Assembly (NCBI GenBank): GCA_015490895.1
Contig: WFWY01000087.1
Location: 1 to 64,000, forward strand
Direction: 5' to 3'
Source: Thiotrichaceae bacterium
Lineage (GTDB): Bacteria > Pseudomonadota > Gammaproteobacteria > Thiotrichales > Thiotrichaceae
Length of the DNA stretch: 64,000 nt
Shown: in pieces, positions 28,867 to 37,578 of the stretch
Layout: the number at the start of each line of letters is the position of its first letter
How positions within the stretch are numbered: the first letter of the stretch is position 1
Made by a program: the position numbers and the translations under genes
Notes under the pieces: model-generated
What the model saw: only the letters and a program-made list of their open reading frames with translations
Told to the model about the DNA's origin: nothing
Database searches by the model: none

Positions 28867-31329
28867 ATGAAAAGAATAATTCGAGTGTTAAGCATCACTG
28901 CGTATATAGCTGCACAAAGCTTGTCCGTATCATCTGCAAATTCCTTAAACCAGGCATCCGCACTGGGGATTAATACCAATGAGGCTATGGATATAAATTC
29001 CAGTATGCCCTTTATTGATCTATTTAAATTGTCAGCACCTTTCGAAGAATCCAGACCCTGGCTCACCAAGGGAAAAATTACCTATGATAAAAATGGCTGG
29101 CCCAAAGACCTGCATGGAGGTCAGGCCGGGACACGTTTTGTCAGCAACCTTCCCGCCAACACCATCCCTGCAGGACTGTATACAGTTCTCTACAAAGGTG
29201 AAGGGAAAATCACCTATGGTGTCGATGCCAAGCTTGTTAGTCGCACCCCGGGAAAAGATATCATTAGTCTTAAGCCGGGTAAAAACGGACGTATCAGTGC
29301 TTACCTCATTATCAAGGAAAGTAACCCCAGGAATCATATTCGGGATATTCGTGTTCTGATGCCCGGTGGAATCTGTATGGGAGATGCCTTTAAACGGGTA
29401 AAGGAAGCCCGTGAATGCGGTGATCGCAAGTATCTATCCTTTGAACAACACCATGAACAGCTCCTTTTTAATCCCGACTATCTGGATTTCATGAAAGACT
29501 TTAAAGTCATTCGTTTTATGAATATGTCGGGTATTACACGTAACGACCTGAGCCATTGGGCAAAGCGTCCAACCATGAGCCAGGCAACCTGGGGGGGCAA
29601 GGAAGGGGTACGAGGCGTACCACTGGAAGTCATGGTGGAGCTGGCAAACCAGGTTAATGCCGACCCCTGGTTCAACCTGCCACATAAGGCAGACGATACT
29701 TTTGTACGCAACTATGCCCGCTATGTCAGGGACAACCTCAAACCTGCATTAAAACCCTATATTGAATATACCAATGAAGCATGGAACGGTATTTTCTCAC
29801 AAGCACACTATATGAAGAACATGGGTATGAAGCAGCGGCTGGACAAAAATAAGGATCAGGCCGGCTATAAGTTTTTCTCCAAACGCAGTGTAGAAATTTT
29901 CAAAATATGGGAAAGTGTTTACGGTGGAACCGAACGTATTGTTCGCGTGATGGGGGCCATGACAACCAACAAGCGCCTGTCTGAAACTCTGTTGAGCTAC
30001 CAGAATGCATACCTGCACACCGATGCACTAGCGATTGCTCCTTATTTTTACATTGATCAAAAAGAGATCCATGGTATTCGCAGTATTGACAGTATTTTCA
30101 AAAAGCTGGTATCACCGAAGAATCGTTATTCTATTCCCAACATTTTAAAAAGCGTCAAAATGCAATCTGAAGTTGCCAAAAAATACAAGGTGAGCCTGGT
30201 CGCGTATGAAGGGGGGCAACATCTGGTTGCCTATAAAACGCATACTGTGCGGGACGGGCCTAACCGCTATCTAATCTTTGCCAACAAAGACAAGCGGATG
30301 AGTGAACTGTATTACCGCTTTCTAAAAGGCTGGCAGCAAAATGGCGGCGAACTGTTTGTCGCGTTCTCTGCGCCACGCCTGTATACCTGGATTGGTAGCT
30401 GGGGTATTAAGGAATATATTACCCAGCCAGCTCATGAAGCTCCAAAATATCAGGCTCTTATGGCCTTTAATAAAAATGAGCCTTGCTGGTGGGAGGGCTG
30501 TCGTACTCCCGCGAAAAGCCTCTCTGCCCAAAAATCCACGACTATTGCAAGAGCACAGACACCCAAAAAGCCACCCGCACGTCTTGACCCATTGGACTTT
30601 GGTACTCATGACCTGCCAGTGCACCGGGTAAGCCATGTCGAATCACGCTTCAATACACGGATTAAAGCAGAAAGAAAAACGACCATACGCCCTTTACAGG
30701 ATTCACTGTCAGCAGCCATTTCATCTCTGGATAACAAGTGGAGTGCAAAAACACACAAAATTCGACGTGTGAAAGACCGCAACCGGATTTACTCACGGCA
30801 CTCAAACTTTCGCTTGATGAATGTGGTAGACGGTTATATTAAAGACAGCCGTGATCTGGCTGCTGACTGGCAGGCACACTGGGATCGGCAATACCTGCAC
30901 CTGCGCGTAGATGTTGCTGATGATAACTTTATCAAAGACTCAAGCAAACCCTGGAGTGACGACTCCATTGAGATTTATATTGATGCCGATGGCAGTCAGC
31001 TCAGTACCTATGACAAAAAGAATGATTTTCAGTTTATCTACCGCTGGAAAGACTACGGCATTGGTATGGGACATAACTCGCCCCGTCGAAACCTCTCTGG
31101 TGTAAAACAGAAAATGGTCAAAACACGAAAAGGCTATGTGCTTGAGACTTCTATTCCCTGGCGCCTTCTGGGCGTACACCCCAGCGAAGGGCACACTCTC
31201 GGCATTGATGTACAGATCAATGATGATGATGATGGCTCACAGCGCGATGGAAAACTGGCCTGGAATGCACAGCAGGACATTGCCTGGAAAAACCCAAAAA
31301 GCTTTGGCCAACTGGTCTTGACAAACTAG
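28867..31329 (+). CDS. secreted glycoside hydrolase-like protein with a C-terminal CBM9-like domain
   Basis: An 820-residue protein. A signal peptide (1 to about 25, ending SVSSA) is followed by a domain with two candidate acidic residues of clan GH-A type: Glu304 in EYTNEAWNG and Glu448 in VAYEGGQH, which fit the acid/base and nucleophile positions after strands 4 and 7. A linker (about 540-640) with Lys/Pro-rich sequence leads to a CBM9-like domain (LRVDVADDNFIKDSSKPWSDD..., ETSIPWRLLG). GGGGAG precedes the ATG. It is probably a secreted polysaccharide-active enzyme, but its substrate is unknown. A strong terminator follows. Confidence 0.75.
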   Translation: MKRIIRVLSITAYIAAQSLSVSSANSLNQASALGINTNEAMDINSSMPFIDLFKLSAPFEESRPWLTKGKITYDKNGWPKDLHGGQAGTRFVSNLPANTIPAGLYTVLYKGEGKITYGVDAKLVSRTPGKDIISLKPGKNGRISAYLIIKESNPRNHIRDIRVLMPGGICMGDAFKRVKEARECGDRKYLSFEQHHEQLLFNPDYLDFMKDFKVIRFMNMSGITRNDLSHWAKRPTMSQATWGGKEGVRGVPLEVMVELANQVNADPWFNLPHKADDTFVRNYARYVRDNLKPALKPYIEYTNEAWNGIFSQAHYMKNMGMKQRLDKNKDQAGYKFFSKRSVEIFKIWESVYGGTERIVRVMGAMTTNKRLSETLLSYQNAYLHTDALAIAPYFYIDQKEIHGIRSIDSIFKKLVSPKNRYSIPNILKSVKMQSEVAKKYKVSLVAYEGGQHLVAYKTHTVRDGPNRYLIFANKDKRMSELYYRFLKGWQQNGGELFVAFSAPRLYTWIGSWGIKEYITQPAHEAPKYQALMAFNKNEPCWWEGCRTPAKSLSAQKSTTIARAQTPKKPPARLDPLDFGTHDLPVHRVSHVESRFNTRIKAERKTTIRPLQDSLSAAISSLDNKWSAKTHKIRRVKDRNRIYSRHSNFRLMNVVDGYIKDSRDLAADWQAHWDRQYLHLRVDVADDNFIKDSSKPWSDDSIEIYIDADGSQLSTYDKKNDFQFIYRWKDYGIGMGHNSPRRNLSGVKQKMVKTRKGYVLETSIPWRLLGVHPSEGHTLGIDVQINDDDDGSQRDGKLAWNAQQDIAWKNPKSFGQLVLTN

Positions 31330-31378
31330 CCGAAAAGGAACAATCCCCAATAGGGCGTACAACGATGCGTCCACTTTT

Positions 31379-31408
31379 AGAGCCAACTCTATGTTGGCTC
31401 TTTTTTTG
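31379..31408 (+). terminator. Rho-independent terminator
   Basis: The stem GAGCCAAC/GTTGGCTC (8 bp, closed by an A-T pair) with a 5-nt loop is followed by seven T. It ends the glycosidase-like gene 50 bp after its stop. On the other strand the T-run is poor. Confidence 0.9.
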
Positions 31409-31500
31409 GCAGCATCGGCAACGACTCAAGGAATCTGGCTGCACCTAAAACCTGGGAGGAACTCTTGATTGACAGAATGCTGCATGACTGGATCAAGAAG

Positions 31501-34329
31501 CTACCCGGTATTTCGCATACCCGCAGCAATGGCATTAATGGTTCTTAACAAACCATCAAGATGGGGAGACTCCAGCTGGTCTGTCCCTTCTATTGCTGCA
31601 CGATGCCTTCTCAACATAGTGATCTGGATATGGTTGAGGGGATCCAGATAGGGGTCACGGCGTTTGAGTGAATATTGCAGCAACGGGGTATCTTCCATTA
31701 AATCACTCAGATTCGTCGCTTTTAGAACCTGCTCAACAGTTAGCTCATATTCTGCACGTATCTTTTTATAGATCCTCATCGCTTCCTCCTGATTGGGAGA
31801 AAGTCTGGCGTATTCTTTGGCAATATCCATTTCTGCCTTAAACAAAGCCATCTGAACATTACTCATTAAAGCACCAAAAAAAGGCCATTCCCTGACCATT
31901 TTCTGCAACTGTTCGGCCCCCTTTTCATGGGTATCACTGTAGGTTTTCAGTGCTGTTCCAATGCCAAACCAGGCTGGCAGGGTATGGCGTGCCTGTGCCC
32001 ATCCAAAGACCCAGGGAATCGCACGAATAGAAGAACGTGAACGGTTACCTGTAGCGCGGTGTGACGGACGTGAACCGATATTCAGCAAGCCTATTTCCTG
32101 AACCGGTGTAATATCGTAAAAATAATCCAGAAAACCGGGGGTTTCTTCAGTAAGATCTCGGTAACTGGCTTCTCCAGCTTCGGCCAGTTCTTGCATTGCC
32201 TGTTTAAACGCATCACTGGAAGATTTCTGTTTATGAATAATGCCGCTACTGGCTTTAAGCAAACCTGTTAGCCCTACACCCAGTTCATAAATTGCAGTTT
32301 CCTCGTGACTGTATTTATTGGATAGCACCTCACCCTGTTCGGTAAATTTGATTTGACCATGTACGGTACCGGCGGGCTGGGAAATAATAGCGCGATGGGT
32401 AGGACCTCCGCCGCGACCGACGGTTCCGCCCCGACCATGAAACAGGCGACATTTTACCTGATATTTTTCAGTGAGTTCTATGACTTTATTTTGGGCATTG
32501 TACAGGTTCCACTGTGATGCCAATGTACCACCGTCCTTGCATGAATCCGAGTAACCCAACATGACCTCCTGAAGATTACCAGAAGCTTTCAGCAAACCCC
32601 TGTAGGTAGCATTTTCCAGCAAGTTCGTTAATACGCCAGAGATATGCTTCAAGTCTTCGATGGTTTCAAACAGGGGGGATATTTGAATATGGCAGAAGGT
32701 TTTGCCCTTGCTATCCGTCCCCGCCAGACCCACCAGGCGTGAGAGAAACATAACCTCCATCACGTGGCTGGCATCATGAGTCATGGAAATAACATAGGTA
32801 CCGAATACACGCTCTCCCGCTTCATTGCTCATTTCCCGCATCACATTGAAGACTTCGATAATTCCTGCAGTTTGTTCAGATAGCTCTTCAATATTGGCTC
32901 TGGGCAATGTCTTTCTGGCAACCTGTGCAGCCAGCAGATCCAACCTTTCCTGCTCAGACAGGCTGAAATAATCTACGTCAGGCATAAACTGTTTCAGCAC
33001 TTCAGCGACAGCCTGCGTATGCTCGGTAGATTCCTGACGAATATCGAGTTGATACAGGCTAAAACCAAGGGTACTGACGAGGCGTATTAGGTCCTTGAGC
33101 TCACGATCCGCAACTATTTGATCATTATGACTCATCAACGATTCACGAATCAATTCAAGGTCTGCCAGAAAACCCGCCGAGGTCTGATAGGCACCTCCCC
33201 TGACCTTCGATGTTTTTCCATTTAATCGCTTTTCAACTGTTTTTAATAACAGCTTCAGGCGGTATTTCATAATGGCTAACTTACGACGATAAGGCTCTTT
33301 CTCATACAGGAAAGATTTATCCTTGAAGACTGTATCAGCCAACGCTTTATTGTCAGCATCCAGGCTTTGTAAAAAGTTGTCTGAAGGCTGGATCAGATCA
33401 TTATGATGTGAAAGTGAGCTGATTAATTTTCTGGTACGACGAATGTATTCCTGCAATGCAGTTTGCATGTGTAGACGAATAGCGCGGCGTGTAACATCAG
33501 GCGTAACAAACGGGTTACCATCGCGGTCTCCACCAATCCAGGAACCAAAACTTAGTACATTGGGTATCTCGATCGACTCCCCGGGGTACACTTTGCGTAG
33601 AGCCCGCTCAAAGTACCGGTAGACCATCGGTATGGACTGGAACAGGCTTGCCTTGAAATAATAAAGACCATACGTCACCTCATCTTCAACCGATGGCTTT
33701 TTGGTTCTCACTTCGTCGGTACGCCAGAGAATTTGAATCTCGGTTTTAATACGCCGCCACAGGGCACGCAGCTCTTCACCGATCATTTCCCGATCATAGA
33801 GGCCATCCACCAGTAAAAAAATACGCCGCTGTATATCCATCACAGTGCGTCGTCGTGCCTCAGTGGGGTGCGCTGTAAACACAGGAGAGTATTTTAGTTC
33901 ATTAATCAGGGTCTGAACTTCATCCGCAGTAAAGCCATCCCGTTTAAGCTCCTGCATGGTGCTTAAGAACGACCCTTCCCACAAACAGCTGCCATCGCTG
34001 GAACGATAGGTGCTGCGACGCTGGCGATGCAGAAAATCTTCTTCAACAATATTGGCGATCACATAAAATACATTGAAGGCGCGGGTGATATTTTCCAGCA
34101 ACTCCGTATCAACCGTTTCAATCAGTGACATCAGCTCCTGGCGCACGACCGGATTATCTTCCAAACGCAATCCAATATAACCAGAACGCAAGGCTTCAAC
34201 GGTTTCAAATAACCTGGGATCCTCCTGCTCTTTCAAGACGTCTCCCAGTAAAAACCCAACATTGCGAACCTGTTGCTGCAATGCTTCAACATTAAACTCA
34301 GAAAACTCTACTTTCCCAGTCATATTCAT
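31501..34329 (-). CDS. ppc: phosphoenolpyruvate carboxylase
   Basis: This enzyme carboxylates phosphoenolpyruvate to oxaloacetate to refill the TCA cycle. The 942-residue chain is longer than E. coli Ppc (883). The two signatures are intact: VFTAHPTEARRR (catalytic His154) and CRLFHGRGGTVGRGGGPTH. QLDIRQES and IPWVFGWAQARHTLPAWFGIG are also present, and it ends with MRNTG as the family does. The ATG at 34329 is followed closely by a second ATG (MNMTG), and AAGG lies upstream. It is transcribed alone; fnr lies 184 bp upstream on the same strand. Confidence 0.96.
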   Translation of the reverse strand: MNMTGKVEFSEFNVEALQQQVRNVGFLLGDVLKEQEDPRLFETVEALRSGYIGLRLEDNPVVRQELMSLIETVDTELLENITRAFNVFYVIANIVEEDFLHRQRRSTYRSSDGSCLWEGSFLSTMQELKRDGFTADEVQTLINELKYSPVFTAHPTEARRRTVMDIQRRIFLLVDGLYDREMIGEELRALWRRIKTEIQILWRTDEVRTKKPSVEDEVTYGLYYFKASLFQSIPMVYRYFERALRKVYPGESIEIPNVLSFGSWIGGDRDGNPFVTPDVTRRAIRLHMQTALQEYIRRTRKLISSLSHHNDLIQPSDNFLQSLDADNKALADTVFKDKSFLYEKEPYRRKLAIMKYRLKLLLKTVEKRLNGKTSKVRGGAYQTSAGFLADLELIRESLMSHNDQIVADRELKDLIRLVSTLGFSLYQLDIRQESTEHTQAVAEVLKQFMPDVDYFSLSEQERLDLLAAQVARKTLPRANIEELSEQTAGIIEVFNVMREMSNEAGERVFGTYVISMTHDASHVMEVMFLSRLVGLAGTDSKGKTFCHIQISPLFETIEDLKHISGVLTNLLENATYRGLLKASGNLQEVMLGYSDSCKDGGTLASQWNLYNAQNKVIELTEKYQVKCRLFHGRGGTVGRGGGPTHRAIISQPAGTVHGQIKFTEQGEVLSNKYSHEETAIYELGVGLTGLLKASSGIIHKQKSSSDAFKQAMQELAEAGEASYRDLTEETPGFLDYFYDITPVQEIGLLNIGSRPSHRATGNRSRSSIRAIPWVFGWAQARHTLPAWFGIGTALKTYSDTHEKGAEQLQKMVREWPFFGALMSNVQMALFKAEMDIAKEYARLSPNQEEAMRIYKKIRAEYELTVEQVLKATNLSDLMEDTPLLQYSLKRRDPYLDPLNHIQITMLRRHRAAIEGTDQLESPHLDGLLRTINAIAAGMRNTG

Positions 34330-34513
34330 AACCGTATTGCCTTGATAAAAAACTAGCGGCGTACTATAGCAGCATCACCAGAAAAGAAGAAATACGCGCA
34401 TTGATATAAGACAGGAGGTTTTCAGACAGGTATCAGGGAATATACCACCCGCTATCTGGCACTCGAAGTGCCGAGCTATTTTCGAAAACCTGGCCAGTCA
34501 GGGAGGAGAAAAG

Positions 34514-35260
34514 TCAGGCTACATCGTGTGTACACATTTCGTGGGAAAGATTCAACAAGCCGTCCATGTCCAGAATAGTCACTTCTCTGCGTTGAATACT
34601 AATAACTTGCTGTTTTTCCAGCTTGGCAAACATTCTGCTCAAGGTCTCCGGTGCCATTCCCAAAAAATTTGCCAAATCATGACGAGGCATCGGCAGATTA
34701 AACTGAACACATGAAAAGCCACGTTTTTGATAATAACAGGACAACCTGAGCAAGAAGGTTGCCAGTCGTTCTTCGGTTTGCATTTGCCCCAGAGTCAACA
34801 CCAGCGAATGATGACGATTAATTTCACTACCTACTTGCTGCATCATGACTTTACGCAAACCTGGTAATACTTCACACAAGTTTTCAAAGTTGGCCAACGG
34901 CAATTCACACAGGATGGTATCTTCCATTGCCACCGCATCGCTACTATGCGTATCATCTGCAAAGCCATCAAAACCCAGTAAATCCCCCGGCATATGAAAG
35001 CCCAGTACCTGAGACTGCCCTTTGGAAGTTGAGAGGTAAGTTTTGATGCTCCCTGCCTTGATAGCGTAGACGGACTTCAACGTATCCCCTCGGGAATAAA
35101 GCTTTTGTTTCTTTTGCAGCTTTACCGTCTGGTCGACAGAGCTTTCGAACGTAGACAACTCACTGGCAGACAGGCCATGAGGAAAACAGATCTTTTTCAA
35201 ATTACAATGCGAACAGGAATTTGATGATCCTTTACCTTGATGTGAAATATTGGTAACCAT
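34514..35260 (-). CDS. fnr: Fnr/Anr-type oxygen-sensing transcription regulator
   Basis: A Crp-family regulator whose [4Fe-4S] cluster breaks down in oxygen. From the ATG at 35260 the cluster cysteines fall at 16, 19, 25 and 118, each exactly four before those of E. coli FNR (20, 23, 29, 122), which decides this start over one 36 codons upstream. The recognition helix has ETLSRMFAKL, the E--SR pattern that reads TTGAT half-sites. An FNR box lies just before its start. Fnr-type boxes in the window lie near hemN, DUF2189, the hemerythrin gene and cytochrome c-DUF302, so this regulator probably controls them. Confidence 0.95.
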   Translation of the reverse strand: MVTNISHQGKGSSNSCSHCNLKKICFPHGLSASELSTFESSVDQTVKLQKKQKLYSRGDTLKSVYAIKAGSIKTYLSTSKGQSQVLGFHMPGDLLGFDGFADDTHSSDAVAMEDTILCELPLANFENLCEVLPGLRKVMMQQVGSEINRHHSLVLTLGQMQTEERLATFLLRLSCYYQKRGFSCVQFNLPMPRHDLANFLGMAPETLSRMFAKLEKQQVISIQRREVTILDMDGLLNLSHEMCTHDVA

Positions 35261-35281
35261 CCGAAGAGGGTATAAAGATTC

Positions 35282-35295
35282 ATGATAAATATCAA
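35282..35295 (-). promoter_or_regulatory. FNR box before fnr, probably autorepression
   Basis: ATGAT-AAAT-ATCAA matches the consensus TTGAT-N4-ATCAA in 9 of 10 positions. Its centre is only about 28 bp upstream of the fnr start codon, too close for activation at -41.5, so bound Fnr would more likely block its own promoter. Confidence 0.6.
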
Positions 35296-35456
35296 GCGAT
35301 ATAAAATAATTACATTTCTGGCACCAGACTTGTAACCCCTGCCAAAAAACCTGCACAACTGACAGCACAAAAATGTATAAAAATTGACCGCCTATCTGAG
35401 AATTGAAAAAGCGCCTCCCGGGTTAAACTCCTGTTCAGAAGACAGCACGTAGTATT

Positions 35457-35559
35457 CACATCACTGGCACTCGGGGGCTTGCGGAAGAATTCGCAAGTTG
35501 TTAATAATAAGAATAATAACAGAGTGTTGGTTTTGAACGGGCCTTGTGCCCGTTTTTTT
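35457..35559 (+). ncRNA. candidate Hfq-type small RNA
   Basis: Between the divergent fnr and pssA genes stands a free-standing terminator with nothing coding before it. The roughly 100-nt segment in front holds a hairpin (arms CTTGCG 35478-35483 and CGCAAG 35492-35497), then an A/U-rich single strand (TTGTTAATAATAAG...), then the terminator stem and T-run. That order is typical of Hfq-bound small RNAs. A -10-like TAGTAT is at 35450-35455 but no -35 is clear. It could instead be a transcription attenuator for pssA. Confidence 0.4.
35536..35559 (+). terminator. Rho-independent terminator
   Basis: The 7-bp perfect stem AACGGGC/GCCCGTT with a 5-nt loop is followed by a run of seven T. It closes the candidate small RNA or acts before pssA, whose start is 125 bp downstream. 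Confidence 0.88.
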
Positions 35560-35684
35560 ATGCCCGCACCAGACACCGTACCATCCTCTATCATTAACCA
35601 GTCTACTACTTGCAATGATACTTACCGGATTGCACCCCAGGGTCACTCGCAGTAGACTACCCTAACTTATTATCGGCATAGCCT

Positions 35685-36461
35685 ATGCCGATTGCCAATC
35701 AGGATGAAACAACAAACATGGCCACTAAAATCGGGGTATACCTGCTACCCAACCTACTTACCACTGCGGCAATATTCTGTGGCTTTTACGCCATCCTGGC
35801 TGCCATGAACAGCAAGTTTGAAATTGCCGCCATCGCGGTATTTGTTGCCATGATACTGGATGGTCTGGACGGACGTGTCGCTCGCCTGATAAATGCACAA
35901 AGTGATTTTGGTGCGGAATACGATAGCCTTTCGGATCTGGTTTCATTTGGTCTTGCGCCTGCATTAATCGTTTATCTCTGGGCACTGGTTTACATGAAAG
36001 ATGTTAATGTGGCCTGGGGCAAACTTGGCTGGATGTCGAGCTTTATCTACGTGGCCTGTGCCGCAATACGGCTGGCACGCTTTAATACCCAGCTGAGTGT
36101 CGAGGAAAAGCGCTACTTTACCGGGTTACCCAGCCCGTCTGCGGCAGCTGTTATGGTTGGTATGGTATGGGTCTTTCACGATATGGACGTCCACGGCAAA
36201 ATCATTCAGATACCCGCCCTCATCATTACCCTGGGTACAGGGCTGCTCATGGTCAGCAATATCAAGTTTCGCAGCTTCAAGGATTTTGACATCAAAAACA
36301 AAGTACCTCATACCGCTGTCCTGGTCATGGTACTGGTTTTTGCACTCACCGCCATTGACCCTCCCAAAGTTCTGTTCCTGGCGTTTCTGGCCTATACACT
36401 TTCCGGACCTGCTATATGGCTGTATACCAAAGCACGTAATAGAAGGAATGCCTCGACTTGA
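35685..36461 (+). CDS. pssA: CDP-diacylglycerol-serine O-phosphatidyltransferase
   Basis: A membrane enzyme of the CDP-alcohol phosphotransferase family that makes phosphatidylserine for phosphatidylethanolamine. The family motif DG-X2-AR-X8-G-X3-D-X3-D is complete (it begins DGLDGRVAR, and the last two Asp are in AEYDSLSD, about residues 60-85). Several hydrophobic helices follow. The protein is 258 residues with the ATG at 35685; a second ATG at 35718 (MATKIGVYLLPN) aligns as well with relatives. It lies upstream of leuA with one phosphatase gene between; in many relatives pssA is directly next to leuA. Confidence 0.92.
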   Translation: MPIANQDETTNMATKIGVYLLPNLLTTAAIFCGFYAILAAMNSKFEIAAIAVFVAMILDGLDGRVARLINAQSDFGAEYDSLSDLVSFGLAPALIVYLWALVYMKDVNVAWGKLGWMSSFIYVACAAIRLARFNTQLSVEEKRYFTGLPSPSAAAVMVGMVWVFHDMDVHGKIIQIPALIITLGTGLLMVSNIKFRSFKDFDIKNKVPHTAVLVMVLVFALTAIDPPKVLFLAFLAYTLSGPAIWLYTKARNRRNAST

Positions 36462-36526
36462 TGTGTGATTTTACGTAAACTGAGACTCCTCAGGGCTTCT
36501 TTGATAATACCCTCTTAATCGAAAAA

Positions 36527-37294
36527 ATGAACCACCACATTCTCTCCCTAAACCACAATCCCGATGGACGTGACTTCATCGTTGGCGATATCCATGGCAT
36601 GTTCAGTACGCTGGATGCCTTACTCGATAGCGTTCAATTCGATACTCAAAAAGACAGGCTGATCAGTGTGGGGGACCTTATAGACCGGGGCGCTGAGTCT
36701 GAGCGTGTACTGGAATACATAAACCAGCCCTGGTTTTATTCTATTATGGGCAACCATGAGCTCATGTGTCTGCAAGCTGAAACAGATAAAAATACCTACA
36801 AAAACTGGATCTATCATAATGGCGGAGCCTGGTGGAATGCGCTTGATACAGACAAGCAACAAGCGATTCGAAAAGCCTTCTCCCGGTTACCATCGGTTGC
36901 AGAAATTTCAACGACAAATGGCACGATTGGCGTCGTACATGCAGACATCAGTGCACGTACCTCCTGGGATCGTTTCACCAAAAAAATCATGGATGACAAG
37001 CAGATGCGGCATTTTGCCGCCTGGTCACGAGCCCGCTACGACCGCTACAAGGCAATCGGAGACACGGAAACGATTCAGGGCGTAAAATTTGTTGTTGTAG
37101 GTCATACGCCCGTGCCCAACTGCCTCGACATCGGTAATATTCGTTATATTGATACTGGTGCAACCTACACCGATATCAAGGGCCTTGGCAAGCTCACCAT
37201 GATGCAGGTACAGCCCAAAATAAAGATGTTCGAATATGATGCCCGCAGAGTGAAAAAAAACCGCAGGAAAAAACGCTGGACCTTTTCTACTTGA
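36527..37294 (+). CDS. PphA-like metallophosphatase
   Basis: A 255-residue calcineurin-type phosphoesterase of the bacterial serine/threonine protein phosphatase group. The metal-binding motifs are GDIHG (about residues 22-26), GDLIDRG (about 49-55) and GNHEL (about 75-79), with VGHTPV later. The C-terminus is strongly basic (RRVKKNRRKKRW). Its physiological target is unknown. It lies 65 bp after pssA and ahead of leuA, so it interrupts a common pairing and may be an insertion in this lineage. Confidence 0.88.
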   Translation: MNHHILSLNHNPDGRDFIVGDIHGMFSTLDALLDSVQFDTQKDRLISVGDLIDRGAESERVLEYINQPWFYSIMGNHELMCLQAETDKNTYKNWIYHNGGAWWNALDTDKQQAIRKAFSRLPSVAEISTTNGTIGVVHADISARTSWDRFTKKIMDDKQMRHFAAWSRARYDRYKAIGDTETIQGVKFVVVGHTPVPNCLDIGNIRYIDTGATYTDIKGLGKLTMMQVQPKIKMFEYDARRVKKNRRKKRWTFST

Positions 37295-37368
37295 TCCATC
37301 TGGCAGTTTTGTGTAGTGTTTCCGGCTATGTCCAGCCGTAATCATACATTCCCAAAAAAGAAAAAACC

Positions 37369-37476
37369 GTGCGCTATCTCTCAGCCCACTGGTTATACTG
37401 GCTATCCCCTAACACGCTCCTTCTATTTGCTATCCGGCCTGCTACTCCTGCCCTATTGGGCATTTTAATCTTTTAG
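37369..37476 (+). promoter_or_regulatory. possible leucine-rich leader and weak attenuator before leuA
   Basis: In the 284-bp gap before leuA two short overlapping frames are rich in leucine: a GTG-initiated 35-residue frame (37369-37476, with CTC CTT CTA in a row) and an ATG frame (37328-37468, with CTG CTA CTC CTG). Both run into a small hairpin TGCCC-TATT-GGGCA at 37449-37462 followed by TTTTAATCTTTT. This resembles leucine-codon attenuation, but neither frame has a convincing ribosome site and the stem is short. Confidence 0.3.
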
Positions 37477-37578
37477 CAACAGCTGCCTGGCGAGGCTTCC
37501 ACGCCATTCAAATAAACACTATTTAATACAAGCATGGGAATATTTGCGTATAATTCCCGTGACTCAGGAGTAATAAAC

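Noticed and set aside
35310-35615. 101-residue minus-strand frame upstream of fnr
   Set aside because: It covers the terminator and candidate small RNA and overlaps the fnr promoter; the composition is not protein-like.
37328-37468. 46-residue ATG frame before leuA as a protein-coding gene
   Set aside because: No Shine-Dalgarno and odd composition; considered only as a possible leader, not as a functional protein.
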